Assembly (NCBI RefSeq): GCF_022012395.1
Contig: NZ_JAKLTQ010000001.1
Location: forward strand, 372,001-436,000
DNA length: 64,000 bases
DNA from: Arthrobacter hankyongi
Lineage (GTDB): Bacteria > Actinomycetota > Actinomycetes > Actinomycetales > Micrococcaceae
Direction of reading: 5' to 3'
The translations under genes were made by a program, and so were the position numbers. Under the pieces are notes generated by a model that ran no database searches, was not told where the DNA came from, and saw nothing but the letters and a program-made list of their open reading frames with translations. Shown here in pieces: positions 54,340-63,941 of the stretch. Within the stretch, counting starts at the first letter, position 1, and each line of letters opens with the position of its first letter.

Positions 54340-55473
54340 TTAGAGGACGTCGGTGTCGCCGCTGGCCTTGAGGTGTTCGACGGCGGACTTGACCCGCTGG
54401 GCGTGGGCCTTGGTGGTCACCAGCAGCGCGTCCGGGGTGTCGACCACCACCACGTCGTCGATGCCGATCAGCGCGATCACCCGCTTGGTGTCGGTGACCA
54501 CGATCCCCGAGGCGTTCTCCGAGTACACCCGGGCCCCCTCGCCCAGCACGGTCAGGTTCGAGACCTCGGCGGCGGCATTCAGCCGCCCGATCGCGGCGAA
54601 GTCCCCCACGTCGTCCCAGCCGAACGCGCCGGGGATCATCGCCACATCCCCGGCCGCGGCCGCCGGCTCGGCCACCGCATAGTCGATCGCGGTCTTCGGC
54701 AGCGAGCCCCAGATCCGGTGCATCACCTCGGCCCGGCCCGGGGTGTCCCAGGCCGCCCCGATCTCCATCAGCCCCGCATACAGCACCGGCTCGGAGGCCT
54801 CCAGGTGCTTGAGCAGCAGGTCCACCGGCGCCACGAACATGCCCGCGTTCCAGTGGTAGCCGCCCTGCTCCAGGTAGGAGGCGGCCGTGGCCTCGTCCGG
54901 CTTCTCCACGAACTGGGCCACCGCACACGCGTGCGGGGCCCCGGGCACCGCAAGCGCCCCGGCCGAACGGATGTAGCCGAACCCGGTCGACGGATGCGTC
55001 GGGGTGATCCCGATCGTCACGATGAAGCCCTCCGCCGCGGTGTGCACCGCCTCGGTCACCGCGGCCTGGAACGGCTCCACCGGGGTGATCACCTGGTCCG
55101 CGGCGAACGAACCCATGATGGTCGCCGGGTCCCGGTGGTAGAGGATCGCCGCGGCCAGCCCGATCGCCGCGGCCGAGTCCTTCGGCTCCGGCTCCAGCAC
55201 CAGGTCCGCTTCCCGCAGCTCCGGCAGCTGCGCGCGCACCGCGCCGGCATGCGCCCGGCCGGTCACCACCAGCGTGCGCCCGGCACACAGCGGCTCCAGC
55301 CGCGCCCAGGTCGCCCGGATCAGCGTGGACCCCGACCCGGTCAAATCATGCAGGAACTTCGGCGCCGCCGCGCGCGAGAGCGGCCACAGCCGCGACCCCG
55401 CCCCGCCGGCCGGAATCACTCCGTAAAAACGCCGCAGCACATCGTCATTTTTGTCTGGTCCGAGGGTACTCAT
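54340..55473 (-). CDS. manC: mannose-1-phosphate guanylyltransferase
   Basis: Makes GDP-mannose from mannose 1-phosphate and GTP, the donor for mannosylated lipids and glycans. The 377-residue nucleotidyltransferase has VIPAGGAGSRLWPLSR near the start, PKFLHDLTG, the metal region as GSFAADQVITP (the usual form is PADH), and QFVEKPDEATAASYLEQGGYHWNAGMFV. It lacks the isomerase half of bifunctional enzymes; manA (490-1743) supplies that step. The ATG at 55473 lies seven bases after TATTCT with no ribosome site, so it is likely leaderless. Confidence 0.93.
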   Translation of the reverse strand: MSTLGPDKNDDVLRRFYGVIPAGGAGSRLWPLSRAAAPKFLHDLTGSGSTLIRATWARLEPLCAGRTLVVTGRAHAGAVRAQLPELREADLVLEPEPKDSAAAIGLAAAILYHRDPATIMGSFAADQVITPVEPFQAAVTEAVHTAAEGFIVTIGITPTHPSTGFGYIRSAGALAVPGAPHACAVAQFVEKPDEATAASYLEQGGYHWNAGMFVAPVDLLLKHLEASEPVLYAGLMEIGAAWDTPGRAEVMHRIWGSLPKTAIDYAVAEPAAAAGDVAMIPGAFGWDDVGDFAAIGRLNAAAEVSNLTVLGEGARVYSENASGIVVTDTKRVIALIGIDDVVVVDTPDALLVTTKAHAQRVKSAVEHLKASGDTDVL

Positions 55474-55480
55474 CGCTACT

Positions 55481-55486
55481 AGAATA
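55481..55486 (-). promoter_or_regulatory. -10 box for leaderless manC
   Basis: TATTCT on the minus strand, seven bases before the manC ATG at 55473; no -35 box stands out. Confidence 0.5.
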
Positions 55487-55679
55487 TCGCGGCACGCAAT
55501 CCCCCCGGCGTTCCCCGCGACCCGGCCGCACCGGCGGCGGCAGGCCGGAGGCAGGCCGGAGGCGTGCGGCCACGCCCTATTTAGGACAGGAAATTGTTGC
55601 GTAAATACGCAGATTTACCGGCCGCCCGGAATCGCCGTGAAACCCGCTGTTAAGTAGCTCACAACCCCCCGACGCGAAA

Positions 55680-55708
55680 TTGAATAAGCTCTAAGCGAAG
55701 CCTAGATT
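55680..55708 (+). promoter_or_regulatory. sdhCDAB promoter
   Basis: TTGAAT (55680-55685), 17-base spacer, TAGATT (55703-55708). Good spacing and hexamers; start of transcription expected near 55715. Confidence 0.65.
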
Positions 55709-55795
55709 AGTGTTGTTTAACAGTGCGCTCGCAACGGCGTCATCACTTGCGTGGAAGCCACGCTAACGCCCGTGCGATGCAGGGAGGTCAATTCA

Positions 55796-56179
55796 GTGTC
55801 GAAGACACCAGCAGGTACCCTCTACCGCGGCCGTGAAGGCATGTGGTCCTGGGTTGGACACCGTGTAACCGGCGTCGCGATATTTTTCTTTCTTTTGGTA
55901 CACGTACTGGACACCGCGCTGGTGCGTGTATCCCCCGATGCCTACAACGCAGTCATCGCAACGTACAAGAATCCGTTCATGGCCCTGCTGGAAGCCGGAC
56001 TCGTGGCGGCGATCGTCTTCCACGCCTTCAACGGCCTGCGCGTGATTCTGATCGACTTCTGGAAGAAGGGCCCGAAGAACCAGGCCAAGATGCTCTGGGG
56101 CGTCGTCGGACTGTGGGTTGTTGTCATGGTCCCGTTCCTCATCCGCCACCTCACGCTTGCCTTCACCGGGGGTCACTAA
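55796..56179 (+). CDS. sdhC: succinate dehydrogenase cytochrome b556 subunit
   Basis: One of two membrane anchors that bind heme b and menaquinone and carry electrons from SdhB. The 127-residue protein has three helices; the first follows SWVGHRVTGVAIFFFLLVHV, containing the family's HRxTG motif and a heme-candidate His. The second includes AIVFHAFNGLRVILIDFW. The GTG at 55796 has AGGGAGG nine bases upstream, and is preferred to a GTG at 55751. sdhD follows after three bases. Confidence 0.95.
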   Translation: MSKTPAGTLYRGREGMWSWVGHRVTGVAIFFFLLVHVLDTALVRVSPDAYNAVIATYKNPFMALLEAGLVAAIVFHAFNGLRVILIDFWKKGPKNQAKMLWGVVGLWVVVMVPFLIRHLTLAFTGGH

Positions 56180-56182
56180 ATC

Positions 56183-56650
56183 ATGGCTGTTTCCACTGAA
56201 ATCCAGGCGCCCCGCAGCGGGCGCATCGCGCCGGAATACAAGCGGCATGGCCGCTCCAAGGGCAACTTCGAAATGTTTGCCTGGCTCTTCATGCGCCTCT
56301 CCGGCGTTGTGCTGGTGGTGCTGATCTTCGGCCATCTCTTCGTCAACCTGATGGTCGGCGAGGGCGTGCACGCCATCGACTTCGGCTTCGTCGGCGGCAA
56401 GTGGGCGGATCCGTTCTGGCAGGTCTGGGACCTGGCCATGCTGTGGCTGGCCATGCTGCACGGCACCAACGGCGTGCGCACCATCATCAACGACTACGCG
56501 GAGAAGGATGGCACGCGCATGACGCTGAAGACCGTCCTCTACCTCGCCTCCGCCGTCGTCATCGTCCTGGGCACGCTGGTGATCTTCACCTTCGATCCGT
56601 GCCCTGCCGGCGCCGCCGCGGACCTGCTGCCGTCCTTCTGCCGCGCCTGA
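56183..56650 (+). CDS. sdhD: succinate dehydrogenase membrane anchor subunit
   Basis: A 155-residue partner of SdhC. After ~35 basic N-terminal residues (IAPEYKRHGRSKGNFEMFAW) come three helices, the first with RLSGVVLVVLIFGHLFVNLM (heme-candidate His), the second with WDLAMLWLAMLHGTNGVRTII and the third ASAVVIVLGTLVIFTF. It lies between sdhC and sdhA; the 82-base gap to sdhA contains no hairpin. Confidence 0.93.
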   Translation: MAVSTEIQAPRSGRIAPEYKRHGRSKGNFEMFAWLFMRLSGVVLVVLIFGHLFVNLMVGEGVHAIDFGFVGGKWADPFWQVWDLAMLWLAMLHGTNGVRTIINDYAEKDGTRMTLKTVLYLASAVVIVLGTLVIFTFDPCPAGAAADLLPSFCRA

Positions 56651-56732
56651 CCGGCGCCCGGCAGCACACGGCAACAGCCCGGCTGAAGCACGCCCTCCCC
56701 TACCTTTAGTTCCAACAGAAAGAGCATCCAGC

Positions 56733-58520
56733 ATGCAGGTCCATAAGTACGACGTCGTCATTGTCGGTGCCGGCGGCGCCGGTATGCGCGCCGCGATCGA
56801 ATCCGGCCAGCGCGCACGAACCGCAGTACTGACCAAGCTGTACCCCACGCGTTCGCACACCGGGGCGGCCCAGGGCGGCATGTGCGCCGCGCTGGCCAAC
56901 GTCGAGGAAGACAACTGGGAATGGCACACCTTCGACACGATCAAGGGCGGCGACTACCTGGTTGACCAGGACGCCGCCGAGGTCATGGCCAAGGAAGCCA
57001 TCGACGCCGTACTTGACCTGGAGAAGATGGGCCTGCCGTTCAACCGCACGCCCGAAGGCAAGATCGACCAGCGCCGCTTCGGCGGCCACACCCGCGACCA
57101 CGGCAAGTCCCCGGTGCGCCGGGCCTGCTACGCCGCGGACCGTACCGGCCACATGATCCTGCAGACGCTGTACCAAAACTGCGTCAAGCACAATGTCGAG
57201 TTCTACAACGAGTACTACGTGCTGGACCTGCTGGTGCTCGAAGAGGACGCCGTCCGCGCGGACGGCACCCCCTTCAAGCAGAAGCGCGTGGCCGGCGTCG
57301 TCAGCTACGACCTGGCCAGCGGCGAGATCCATGTGTTCCAGGCCAAGTCCGTGGTCTTCGCCTCCGGTGGCGTGGGCAAGGTCTTCAAGACCACCTCCAA
57401 CGCCCACACGCTGACCGGCGACGGCATGGGCATCGCCTTCCGCCGCGGTATCCCGCTGGAGGACATGGAGTTCGTCCAGTTCCACCCGACCGGCCTGGCC
57501 GGCCTGGGCATCCTGCTCTCCGAGGCCGCCCGCGGCGAAGGCGCCATCCTGCGCAACTCCGAGGGCGAACGCTTCATGGAGCGCTACGCCCCCACCATCA
57601 AGGACCTGGCCCCGCGCGACATCGTGGCCCGTTCCATGGCCCTCGAGGTGCGCGAAGGCCGCGGCTGCGGCCCGAACAAGGACTACGTCCTGCTGGACCT
57701 GACCCACCTGGAACCAGCGCACATCGACGCCAAGCTCCCGGACATCACCGAATTCGCCCGCACCTACCTGGGCGTGGAGCCGTACACCGAGCCGGTGCCG
57801 GTGTTCCCGACGGCGCACTACGCCATGGGCGGCATCCCCACCAACATCAAGGGCGAGGTGCTGCAGGACAATGACACGATCATCCCGGGCCTGTACGCCG
57901 CGGGCGAGGTAGCCTGCGTCTCCGTGCATGGATCCAACCGCCTGGGCACCAACTCGCTGCTGGACATCAACGTCTTCGGCAAGCGCTCGGGCATCAATGC
58001 CGCCGAGTACGCCAAGACCGCGGACTGGGTGGAGGTCCCGGAGGACGCCGACGCCGACACCATCCGGCTGGTCGAGACCGTGCGCAACGCCAACGGTACC
58101 GAGCGCGTCGCCCAGCTGCGCAAGGAACTGCAGGACACCATGGATGCCAACGTCCAGGTGTTCCGTACCGAGCAGTCCCTGACCGAGACCCTGAACGTGA
58201 TCGCCTCGCTGCGCGAGCGGTACAAGAACATCAGCGTCCAGGACAAGGGCAAGCGCTTCAACCTGGACCTGCTGGAGGCGGTCGAACTCGGCTTCCTGCT
58301 GGATATGGCCCAGGTCATGACCGTTGCCGCGCTGCACCGCCAGGAATCCCGCGGCGGCCACTTCCGGGAAGACTTCCCGGACCGCGACGACGTCAACTTC
58401 ATGAAGCACTCGATGGCCTACCTGGACGAGACGGCAGAGACCGAACACGTCGCCGGCATCCGGCTGGAAACCAAGCCGGTTGTCTTCACGCGCTACGAAC
58501 CGATGGTGAGGAAGTACTAA
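56733..58520 (+). CDS. sdhA: succinate dehydrogenase flavoprotein subunit
   Basis: Oxidises succinate to fumarate. The 595-residue protein has the FAD fold DVVIVGAGGAGMRAAIESGQ, the covalent-FAD His in TRSHTGAAQGGMCAAL, the active-site Arg/His region in QFHPTGLAGLGIL and RGEGAILRNSEGERFMERY, HYAMGGIPTN, and GSNRLGTNSLLDINVFGKR. Length is normal. AAAGAGC-type ribosome site precedes the ATG at 56733. Its stop overlaps the sdhB ATG by one base. Confidence 0.98.
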   Translation: MQVHKYDVVIVGAGGAGMRAAIESGQRARTAVLTKLYPTRSHTGAAQGGMCAALANVEEDNWEWHTFDTIKGGDYLVDQDAAEVMAKEAIDAVLDLEKMGLPFNRTPEGKIDQRRFGGHTRDHGKSPVRRACYAADRTGHMILQTLYQNCVKHNVEFYNEYYVLDLLVLEEDAVRADGTPFKQKRVAGVVSYDLASGEIHVFQAKSVVFASGGVGKVFKTTSNAHTLTGDGMGIAFRRGIPLEDMEFVQFHPTGLAGLGILLSEAARGEGAILRNSEGERFMERYAPTIKDLAPRDIVARSMALEVREGRGCGPNKDYVLLDLTHLEPAHIDAKLPDITEFARTYLGVEPYTEPVPVFPTAHYAMGGIPTNIKGEVLQDNDTIIPGLYAAGEVACVSVHGSNRLGTNSLLDINVFGKRSGINAAEYAKTADWVEVPEDADADTIRLVETVRNANGTERVAQLRKELQDTMDANVQVFRTEQSLTETLNVIASLRERYKNISVQDKGKRFNLDLLEAVELGFLLDMAQVMTVAALHRQESRGGHFREDFPDRDDVNFMKHSMAYLDETAETEHVAGIRLETKPVVFTRYEPMVRKY

Positions 58521-59311
58521 TGACCGCGCAAAATACCGAACCCGTCGAGCCCGCCTCGAAGGTCGAACTGGCTCCCGGCATCGGCGGCGGCGGCGAGATC
58601 CCCAGTTACGACGTCACCCTGCGGGTCCGCCGGTACAACCCGGAAGTGTCCGACGAGGGCCACTGGGACGAGTTCAAGCTGACCATGTACGGCACGGACC
58701 GGGTGCTGGACGCCCTGCACAAGGCCAAGTGGGAGCATGACGGCTCGCTGTCCTTCCGCCGTTCCTGCGCGCACGGCGTCTGCGGCTCCGATGCCATGCG
58801 CATCAACGGCCGCAACCGGCTGGCCTGCAAGACGCTGCTGAAGGACCTGGACACGTCCAAGCCGATCACCGTCGAGGCGATCAAGGGCCTGCCGGTGGAG
58901 AAGGACCTGATCGTGGACATGGAACCGTTCTTCCAGTCCTACCGCGAGATCATGCCCTTCCTGATCAGCAGCGGCCACGAGCCCACCCGCGAGCGGCTGC
59001 AGTCCGCGGAGGACCGCGAGCGGTTCGACGACACCACCAAGTGCATCCTCTGCGCCGCCTGCACCTCCTCCTGCCCGGTCTTCTGGACCGACGGGCAGTA
59101 CTTCGGACCGGCCGCCATCGTCAACGCGCACCGCTTCATTTTCGATTCGCGTGACGACGCCGGCGACATGCGCCTGGAGATCCTCAACGACAAGGAAGGC
59201 GTGTGGCGCTGCCGCACCACCTTCAACTGCACCGAGGCGTGCCCCCGCGGCATCCAGGTGACCAAGGCGATCGCCGAGGTCAAGCAGGCCGTCCTGAACC
59301 GCAAGATCTAG
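58520..59311 (+). CDS. sdhB: succinate dehydrogenase iron-sulfur subunit
   Basis: Passes electrons from FAD to quinone through three clusters. The 263-residue protein shows the [2Fe-2S] Cys set in SFRRSCAHGVCGSDAMRING with a later NRLAC, the [4Fe-4S] set in KCILCAACTSSCPVFW, and the [3Fe-4S] set in CRTTFNCTEACPRGIQV. It ends with AIAEVKQAVLNRKI. Last gene of sdhCDAB; a 21-pair hairpin follows the stop. Confidence 0.97.
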   Translation: MTAQNTEPVEPASKVELAPGIGGGGEIPSYDVTLRVRRYNPEVSDEGHWDEFKLTMYGTDRVLDALHKAKWEHDGSLSFRRSCAHGVCGSDAMRINGRNRLACKTLLKDLDTSKPITVEAIKGLPVEKDLIVDMEPFFQSYREIMPFLISSGHEPTRERLQSAEDRERFDDTTKCILCAACTSSCPVFWTDGQYFGPAAIVNAHRFIFDSRDDAGDMRLEILNDKEGVWRCRTTFNCTEACPRGIQVTKAIAEVKQAVLNRKI

Positions 59312-59335
59312 GACCGTTTGCGTACTCGCACCTTT

Positions 59336-59381
59336 GGAACGGCACTGCTTCCGCCCGGCCGGGCGGAAGCAGTGCCGTTCC
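59336..59381 (+). terminator. sdh operon terminator
   Basis: Perfect 21-base arms (59336-59356 and 59361-59381) around a GGCC loop; the 3' arm ends in GTGCCGTTCC followed by GCTTTCC. The longest perfect stem in the window. Confidence 0.85.
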
Positions 59382-59429
59382 GCTTTCCGGCGCCGGCTGC
59401 CCGGCAGCCGGGCCGGCCGAGGAGCAGGC

Positions 59430-60197
59430 ATGCCGCGCTTTGAACCGGTGAAGTTTCCCGGCGTGGACGGCACCACCCTGGCCGGGGTCCTGGACCTGCC
59501 CGACGGCACCGTGCGGGCGTGGGCGGTGTTCTGCCATGGTTTCACGCTGGGCAAGAACAGTGCCGCGGCCTCGCGCGTGGCCAAGGCCCTGGCTGCCCGC
59601 GGCATCGGCGTGCTGCGCTATGACGCGGCCGGCCTCGGCGGCTCCTCGGGCGTCTGGCACGAGGGAACCTTCGGCACCAAGATCGCCGACGTGGTCTGCG
59701 CGGCCCGCTTCATGCACCGGCAGGGACGGCCGGCCCGGCTGCTGATCGGGCACTCGCTCGGCGGTGCCGCGGTGCTGGCCGCTGCGGCCTCCGTGCCGGA
59801 GGCTGCCGCAGTGGTGACCATCGGCTCCCCGTTCGAGCCGCGGCACGTGGTGCATCTGTTCGAGCATGTGCTGGACGAGGTCCAGCTCGACGGTTCGGCA
59901 GCGGTCATCCTCGGCCGGGAATCCTTCCGGATCCGCCGGGAACTGGTGGCGGACCTGCTCGGCACGGACCTGTCCGGCCCGATCGCCTCGCTGGGCCGGC
60001 GCCTGCTGGTGCTGCACTCCCCCACCGACGCCACCGTGGAGGTGGCGAACGCTGAACGGATCTTCGCCGCCGCGGCACAGCCCAAGTCCTTCATCTCGCT
60101 CGATGGCTGCGACCACCTGCTGACCGAGCGGTGGCAGGCCGAACGGATCGCCGGGCTGGTCGCGGTCTGGGCCGATGGGTTCCTTCCGCCCGGCTGA
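59430..60197 (+). CDS. alpha/beta hydrolase
   Basis: A 255-residue cytoplasmic hydrolase of unknown substrate. The nucleophile is Ser109 in LIGHSLGGAA; the acid is likely the Asp in LHSPTDATVEVANAE and the base the His in DGCDHLLTERW. CHGFTLGKNS near residue 35 forms the oxyanion side. In several relatives this domain is fused to an OsmC domain; no such part is present here. The ATG at 59430 follows GAGGAGCAGG. Confidence 0.9.
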   Translation: MPRFEPVKFPGVDGTTLAGVLDLPDGTVRAWAVFCHGFTLGKNSAAASRVAKALAARGIGVLRYDAAGLGGSSGVWHEGTFGTKIADVVCAARFMHRQGRPARLLIGHSLGGAAVLAAAASVPEAAAVVTIGSPFEPRHVVHLFEHVLDEVQLDGSAAVILGRESFRIRRELVADLLGTDLSGPIASLGRRLLVLHSPTDATVEVANAERIFAAAAQPKSFISLDGCDHLLTERWQAERIAGLVAVWADGFLPPG

Positions 60198-60203
60198 ACC
60201 GGA

Positions 60204-61349
60204 TCAGGCACCGGCCGGAGTGGCCCGCCGGTGCCGCGGCCGGGTGCCCTGCTGGCCGCGGAGGCGCCGGGACTGCTGCCGGACGGACCTGGCCCGCCGC
60301 CGCACATCCTTGGTGCGGGCCGGCGTGCGGGCGTCGGCCATGCCCACCGCGCCCCAGGCCGCAGCGAGCAGGTACAGCTGGCTGAGGAAAAAGAACCAGA
60401 CGAACAGGCCCAGGACCACGGCGAACGGCGCCAGCAGCGGATTCTGCGCCACGCCGTCGAGCAGCGCTGAGGCGAAGAACCGCAGCAGGGCGCTGCCTGC
60501 GGCCACCATCAGCGAAGCCTGCCACAGCATCGGCCGGCTCATCGGCAGCCTCGCAGCCAGCCGGAACAGCACCACCGCCACGGCCATGTCCAACAGCAGC
60601 ATCACCAACAGGCCCAGCCCGATGGCCAGCGGGTAGGCCAGCGCGCCGACGAACTCCAGCCAGCCGGCCGCCAGCTCCAGCAAGGTGCCGGCGAGGATGG
60701 CCAGTATCGAGGTGAGCACCAGTGCCACGGCCAGCAGCAGCAGGATGCCCACGTCCTTGAGCTTGATCAGGAAGAAGTTCCCGGTCAGCCGCGGCACCCC
60801 GAAGATGCCCCGCAGGCCCTCGCGCAGGCCGGCGATCCAGCCCAGCGAAGCCAGCAGCAGGGTGATCATCGAAACCACCAGGGTCAGGCTGAAGGTGGTG
60901 CCGTGGGAGAAGAGCTGCTCGGGGGTGACGAACCCGCCGCTGCCGGTATCGATCAGGCCCGGGACGGAATGGCTGAGGATCGCGATGATGGCCACCTGCA
61001 GCCGCGGCGTGTTGGAAGCGACCAGGCCGAACACGGCAAACCCGGCGACCAGCATGGCCGCCACGGAAAAGAACATGTTGTAGGCGCTGCCGGCTGCCAT
61101 CAGCGGCCCGTGGCGCATGAGGTAAAGGTTCCAGACCCGCAGTGGCCGGGTTGCGTTGAACCTGGCGAACAGGTAATTGCTCCAGGCCACCAGGCGCCCA
61201 ATGATTCCCGCTTCGCGCCGGGCCTGGCTGACTTCGCGCCGCCGCCGGACCACCTGCGCGCGCAGCTGCCCGTGCCGCAGCGGAAGCGGCTCGCCGGAGT
61301 CAGTCCCGGCCGCCTCCGGCGCGGTCACCGTGGTCCGGCTCCGCGTCAA
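60204..61349 (-). CDS. YihY/virulence factor BrkB family membrane protein
   Basis: A 381-residue protein with six main helices and basic ends. Family pieces include LMRHGPLMAAGSAYNMFFSVAAMLVAG, LREGLRGIFGVPRLTGNFFLIKLKDV, and FRLAARLPMSRPMLWQASLMVA. Function is not settled for the family. The open start is a TTG at 61349 lying 50 bases inside the upstream gene; GTG 61328 is an alternative. The last ~40 residues are Arg/Gln-rich. The stops of this gene and the alpha/beta hydrolase are seven bases apart. Confidence 0.87.
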   Translation of the reverse strand: MTRSRTTVTAPEAAGTDSGEPLPLRHGQLRAQVVRRRREVSQARREAGIIGRLVAWSNYLFARFNATRPLRVWNLYLMRHGPLMAAGSAYNMFFSVAAMLVAGFAVFGLVASNTPRLQVAIIAILSHSVPGLIDTGSGGFVTPEQLFSHGTTFSLTLVVSMITLLLASLGWIAGLREGLRGIFGVPRLTGNFFLIKLKDVGILLLLAVALVLTSILAILAGTLLELAAGWLEFVGALAYPLAIGLGLLVMLLLDMAVAVVLFRLAARLPMSRPMLWQASLMVAAGSALLRFFASALLDGVAQNPLLAPFAVVLGLFVWFFFLSQLYLLAAAWGAVGMADARTPARTKDVRRRARSVRQQSRRLRGQQGTRPRHRRATPAGA

Positions 61350-61920
61350 AGCTCAGCTCTTCCCGTAGGATCCATACGCCCGACTGGTCGTGCTCGTACA
61401 AGCCCATGCTACTGACGGTAAAAGTCGCGGCATAGTCGGCCAGCTTCGCTTCGGCAGCATCCATGCTGGCCAGGCTCACCCCGTGGGCCACGGTGACATG
61501 CGGATGGAAGTCGAATTCGAGCTCCCGGGCCAGCGGGCCCGACTGCAGTTTGCGGTGCAGCTGGACGCAGGAGGCAAAGCCCTCGGAGACGTTGACGTAG
61601 ACCACCGGGGATACCGGCCGGAAGGTGCCGGTCCCGCGGATCGTGACGGTGAACGGCTCCTGCCCGCGGGCAACCGCGCGCACGTGCTCGGTGGCCGCCG
61701 CCCAGTCCGTGACCGGGGTCGTCGTCACCAGGGTGATGTGCGGCGGAATGACGGCGGCCAGCGGGTCCCCGAAGGAGGCCCGCCACTGCTCCAGCTCGCT
61801 GGCCATCGGCTCCGGAACGCCGATCACCACGCCCACCTGGCCCATCTGCCCGTCCGCGCCCGACCCGCCATCGTCCGGGTTTTCGACGGCGATGCTGCTG
61901 TCCGGGGACTGCGCGGTCAT
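61300..61920 (-). CDS. 2'-5' RNA ligase family protein (2H phosphoesterase)
   Basis: A 206-residue protein with the two HxT/S motifs of the 2H fold: PPHITLVTTT and HPHVTVAHG. These form a symmetric active site for cyclic phosphodiester or RNA-end chemistry; the natural substrate is unknown. A 25-residue acidic N-terminus and ~20-residue acidic C-terminus flank the fold. It starts two bases after the trpS stop and overlaps the YihY gene by 50 bases, so the three are probably one unit. Confidence 0.88.
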   Translation of the reverse strand: MTAQSPDSSIAVENPDDGGSGADGQMGQVGVVIGVPEPMASELEQWRASFGDPLAAVIPPHITLVTTTPVTDWAAATEHVRAVARGQEPFTVTIRGTGTFRPVSPVVYVNVSEGFASCVQLHRKLQSGPLARELEFDFHPHVTVAHGVSLASMDAAEAKLADYAATFTVSSMGLYEHDQSGVWILREELSFDAEPDHGDRAGGGRD

Positions 61921-61922
61921 TG

Positions 61923-63041
61923 CTAGCGCAGGCTCCCGGGACGCAGGAAGCCGACCTTGTCATAGACGTCGGCGAGGGTCGCCGCGGCGATGCCCCGGGC
62001 CTTCTCGGCCCCGCGGGCAAGCAGGCGGTCCAGCTCGGCCGGATCGTCCAGCAGCCCGTGCGCGCGCTGCTGGATCGGCGTCAGCGTCTCGACCACCAGC
62101 TCGGCCAGGTCCACCTTTAGATGCCCGTACATCCTGCCCTCGTACTCGGCAACGAGCTGCTCCACGCTCTTGCCGCTCAGGCTCGCGTAGATGGTCAGCA
62201 GGTTGGAGATGCCCGGCTTGGTCTCGCGGTCGAAGCGGATCTCGGTGCCGGCATCGGTCACCGCCGACTTGATCTTCTTGGCCGCCTGCTTGGGGTTGTC
62301 CAGGATGTTGATCAGGCCGGCCGGGGATTCGGCGGACTTGGACATCTTCGCGGTGGGCAGCTGCAGATCATAGATCTTCGCCCCCTCCTTCTGGATCACC
62401 GGCTCCGGCACCACGAAGGTTTCGCCGAAACGGTAGTTGAAGCGCTGCGCCAGGTTGCGGGCCAGCTCCAGGTGCTGGCGCTGGTCCTCGCCCACCGGGA
62501 CGCCGTTCGGGCGGTAGAGCAGGATGTCCGCGGCCATCAGCACCGGATAGGCGAACAGGCCCACACTGGCGACGTCGGACCCGTGCTTCTGCGTTTTGTC
62601 CTTGAACTGGGTCATCCGCGAGGCCTCGCCGAAGCCCGTAATGCAGTTCAGCACCCAGGCCAGCTCGGCGTGCTCGGGCACGTGCGACTGCACGAAGAGC
62701 GTGCACTTATCCACGTCGATGCCGCCGGCGATGTACTGGGCTGCGGTGACGCGGGTGCGGGTGGCCAGCTCGGCCGGATCGTAATCCACCGTGATGGCAT
62801 GCATGTCCGGGACGAAGTAGATCGCCTCGTACTCGTCCTGCATCCTGACCCAGTTCACCAAGGCGCCCAGGTAGTTGCCCAGGTGCAGGGAATCGGCCGA
62901 GGGCTGCATGCCGGAAAGCAGGCGCTGGCGCCTGCCCGCGGCCTGCGGCGACGGCGCGGCGCCCTCTGGAGCGGTGGCAGTGCCCTCCGCGGGGGCTGCG
63001 CCGTCCGTGGAGCCGGTGGATTCAGTGGTGCTGGCAGTCAT
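61923..63041 (-). CDS. trpS: tryptophanyl-tRNA synthetase
   Basis: Charges tRNA-Trp. The 372-residue class I synthetase has the HIGH-type motif in [18 protein letters not shown] and the KMSKS motif in [32 protein letters not shown] (tryptophan and ATP pocket) and [16 protein letters not shown] are also typical. About 35 Ala/Thr/Gly-rich residues precede the core ([11 protein letters not shown]). The ATG at 63041 follows AGAAGG. It lies 16 bases after xthA. Confidence 0.96.
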   Translation of the reverse strand: MTASTTESTGSTDGAAPAEGTATAPEGAAPSPQAAGRRQRLLSGMQPSADSLHLGNYLGALVNWVRMQDEYEAIYFVPDMHAITVDYDPAELATRTRVTAAQYIAGGIDVDKCTLFVQSHVPEHAELAWVLNCITGFGEASRMTQFKDKTQKHGSDVASVGLFAYPVLMAADILLYRPNGVPVGEDQRQHLELARNLAQRFNYRFGETFVVPEPVIQKEGAKIYDLQLPTAKMSKSAESPAGLINILDNPKQAAKKIKSAVTDAGTEIRFDRETKPGISNLLTIYASLSGKSVEQLVAEYEGRMYGHLKVDLAELVVETLTPIQQRAHGLLDDPAELDRLLARGAEKARGIAAATLADVYDKVGFLRPGSLR

Positions 63042-63057
63042 GGAATATGGAAACCTT

Positions 63058-63915
63058 CTAGAACTGGTAGTCGATAACCAGGGGGGCGTGGTCGGAGAAG
63101 CGGGCATCGTAGGACGCGGCGCGGTCCACCACAGCGTCCGCCGCGAGCGCGGCGAGTTCCGGGGTGGCCATGTGGTAGTCGATGCGCCAGCCGGTGTCGT
63201 TGTCGAAGGCCTGCCCGCGCCAAGACCACCAGGTGTACGGGCCGTCCACCTCGCCGGCGAGCGAACGGTGTACGTCCAGGTAGCCGATCTCCTCGCCGAA
63301 GAACCGGTCGAAATAGGCGCGTTCCTCGGGCAGGAAACCGGCCCGCTTCACATTGCCCTTCCAGTTCTTGATATCCAGGGTGGTGTGGCCCACGTTCAGG
63401 TCCCCGACCACCAGCACGTGGTCGCGGCTGGCCTTCAGCGCGGGCAGCCGCTCCACCATGACGTCCAGGAAACGGTACTTGTCCACCTGCTTGGGCGTGT
63501 CCACTTCGCCGGAGTGGACATAGGCGCTGACCACCGTCAGCACGCTGGTGCCCGCCGCGCCGGGGACCTGGAAGTCCGCCTCGACCCAGCGGCCGGCGGT
63601 GGCGAAATAGTCGTGGCCGATGTGTTCGCGTGTGGCCACCGGCGCCTCGCGGGAGGCGATAGCGACGCCGGCGCGGCCCTTGGCCTCTGCCTCGGCGTGC
63701 AGGATGTGCCAGCCGTCGCCGAGCAGTTCGCGCACCACCGCATCGGGGGCGCGGACCTCCTGCAGGCACAGGATGTCCACCCCGCGGTCGGCCAGCCACG
63801 CATCCATGCCCCGCTTGTAGGCGGCGCGGATGCCGTTGACGTTCACGGATGCGATCCGCAGCCGGGTTCCGGCCGCTGCTGTCGCCTGCACGCTTGCTTC
63901 GGTTGCCAAACTCAC
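63058..63915 (-). CDS. xthA: exodeoxyribonuclease III
   Basis: AP endonuclease and 3'-5' exonuclease for base-excision repair. The 285-residue protein has [17 protein letters not shown] (metal Asn), [11 protein letters not shown] (metal Glu), [19 protein letters not shown] (Asp/Asn), [19 protein letters not shown] (Asp) and the catalytic [13 protein letters not shown] end. The GTG at 63915 sits six bases after TAAGGT with no ribosome site, so its mRNA is probably leaderless. First of the xthA-trpS-RNA ligase-YihY series. Confidence 0.95.
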   Translation of the reverse strand: MSLATEASVQATAAAGTRLRIASVNVNGIRAAYKRGMDAWLADRGVDILCLQEVRAPDAVVRELLGDGWHILHAEAEAKGRAGVAIASREAPVATREHIGHDYFATAGRWVEADFQVPGAAGTSVLTVVSAYVHSGEVDTPKQVDKYRFLDVMVERLPALKASRDHVLVVGDLNVGHTTLDIKNWKGNVKRAGFLPEERAYFDRFFGEEIGYLDVHRSLAGEVDGPYTWWSWRGQAFDNDTGWRIDYHMATPELAALAADAVVDRAASYDARFSDHAPLVIDYQF

Positions 63916-63921
63916 TCGACT

Positions 63922-63927
63922 ACCTTA
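63922..63927 (-). promoter_or_regulatory. -10 box for leaderless xthA
   Basis: TAAGGT on the minus strand, six bases before the GTG at 63915. Confidence 0.5.
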
Positions 63928-63941
63928 CCCGCGCCGGATGA

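Larger units (their letters stand above)
55474..55795. other. divergent intergenic region manC / sdhC
   Basis: 322 bases without a gene. It holds the manC -10 box on the minus strand (55481-55486), a relatively AT-rich centre, and the sdh promoter (55680-55708). The sdh leader of about 80 bases ends in AGGGAGG before the sdhC GTG. Confidence 0.6.
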
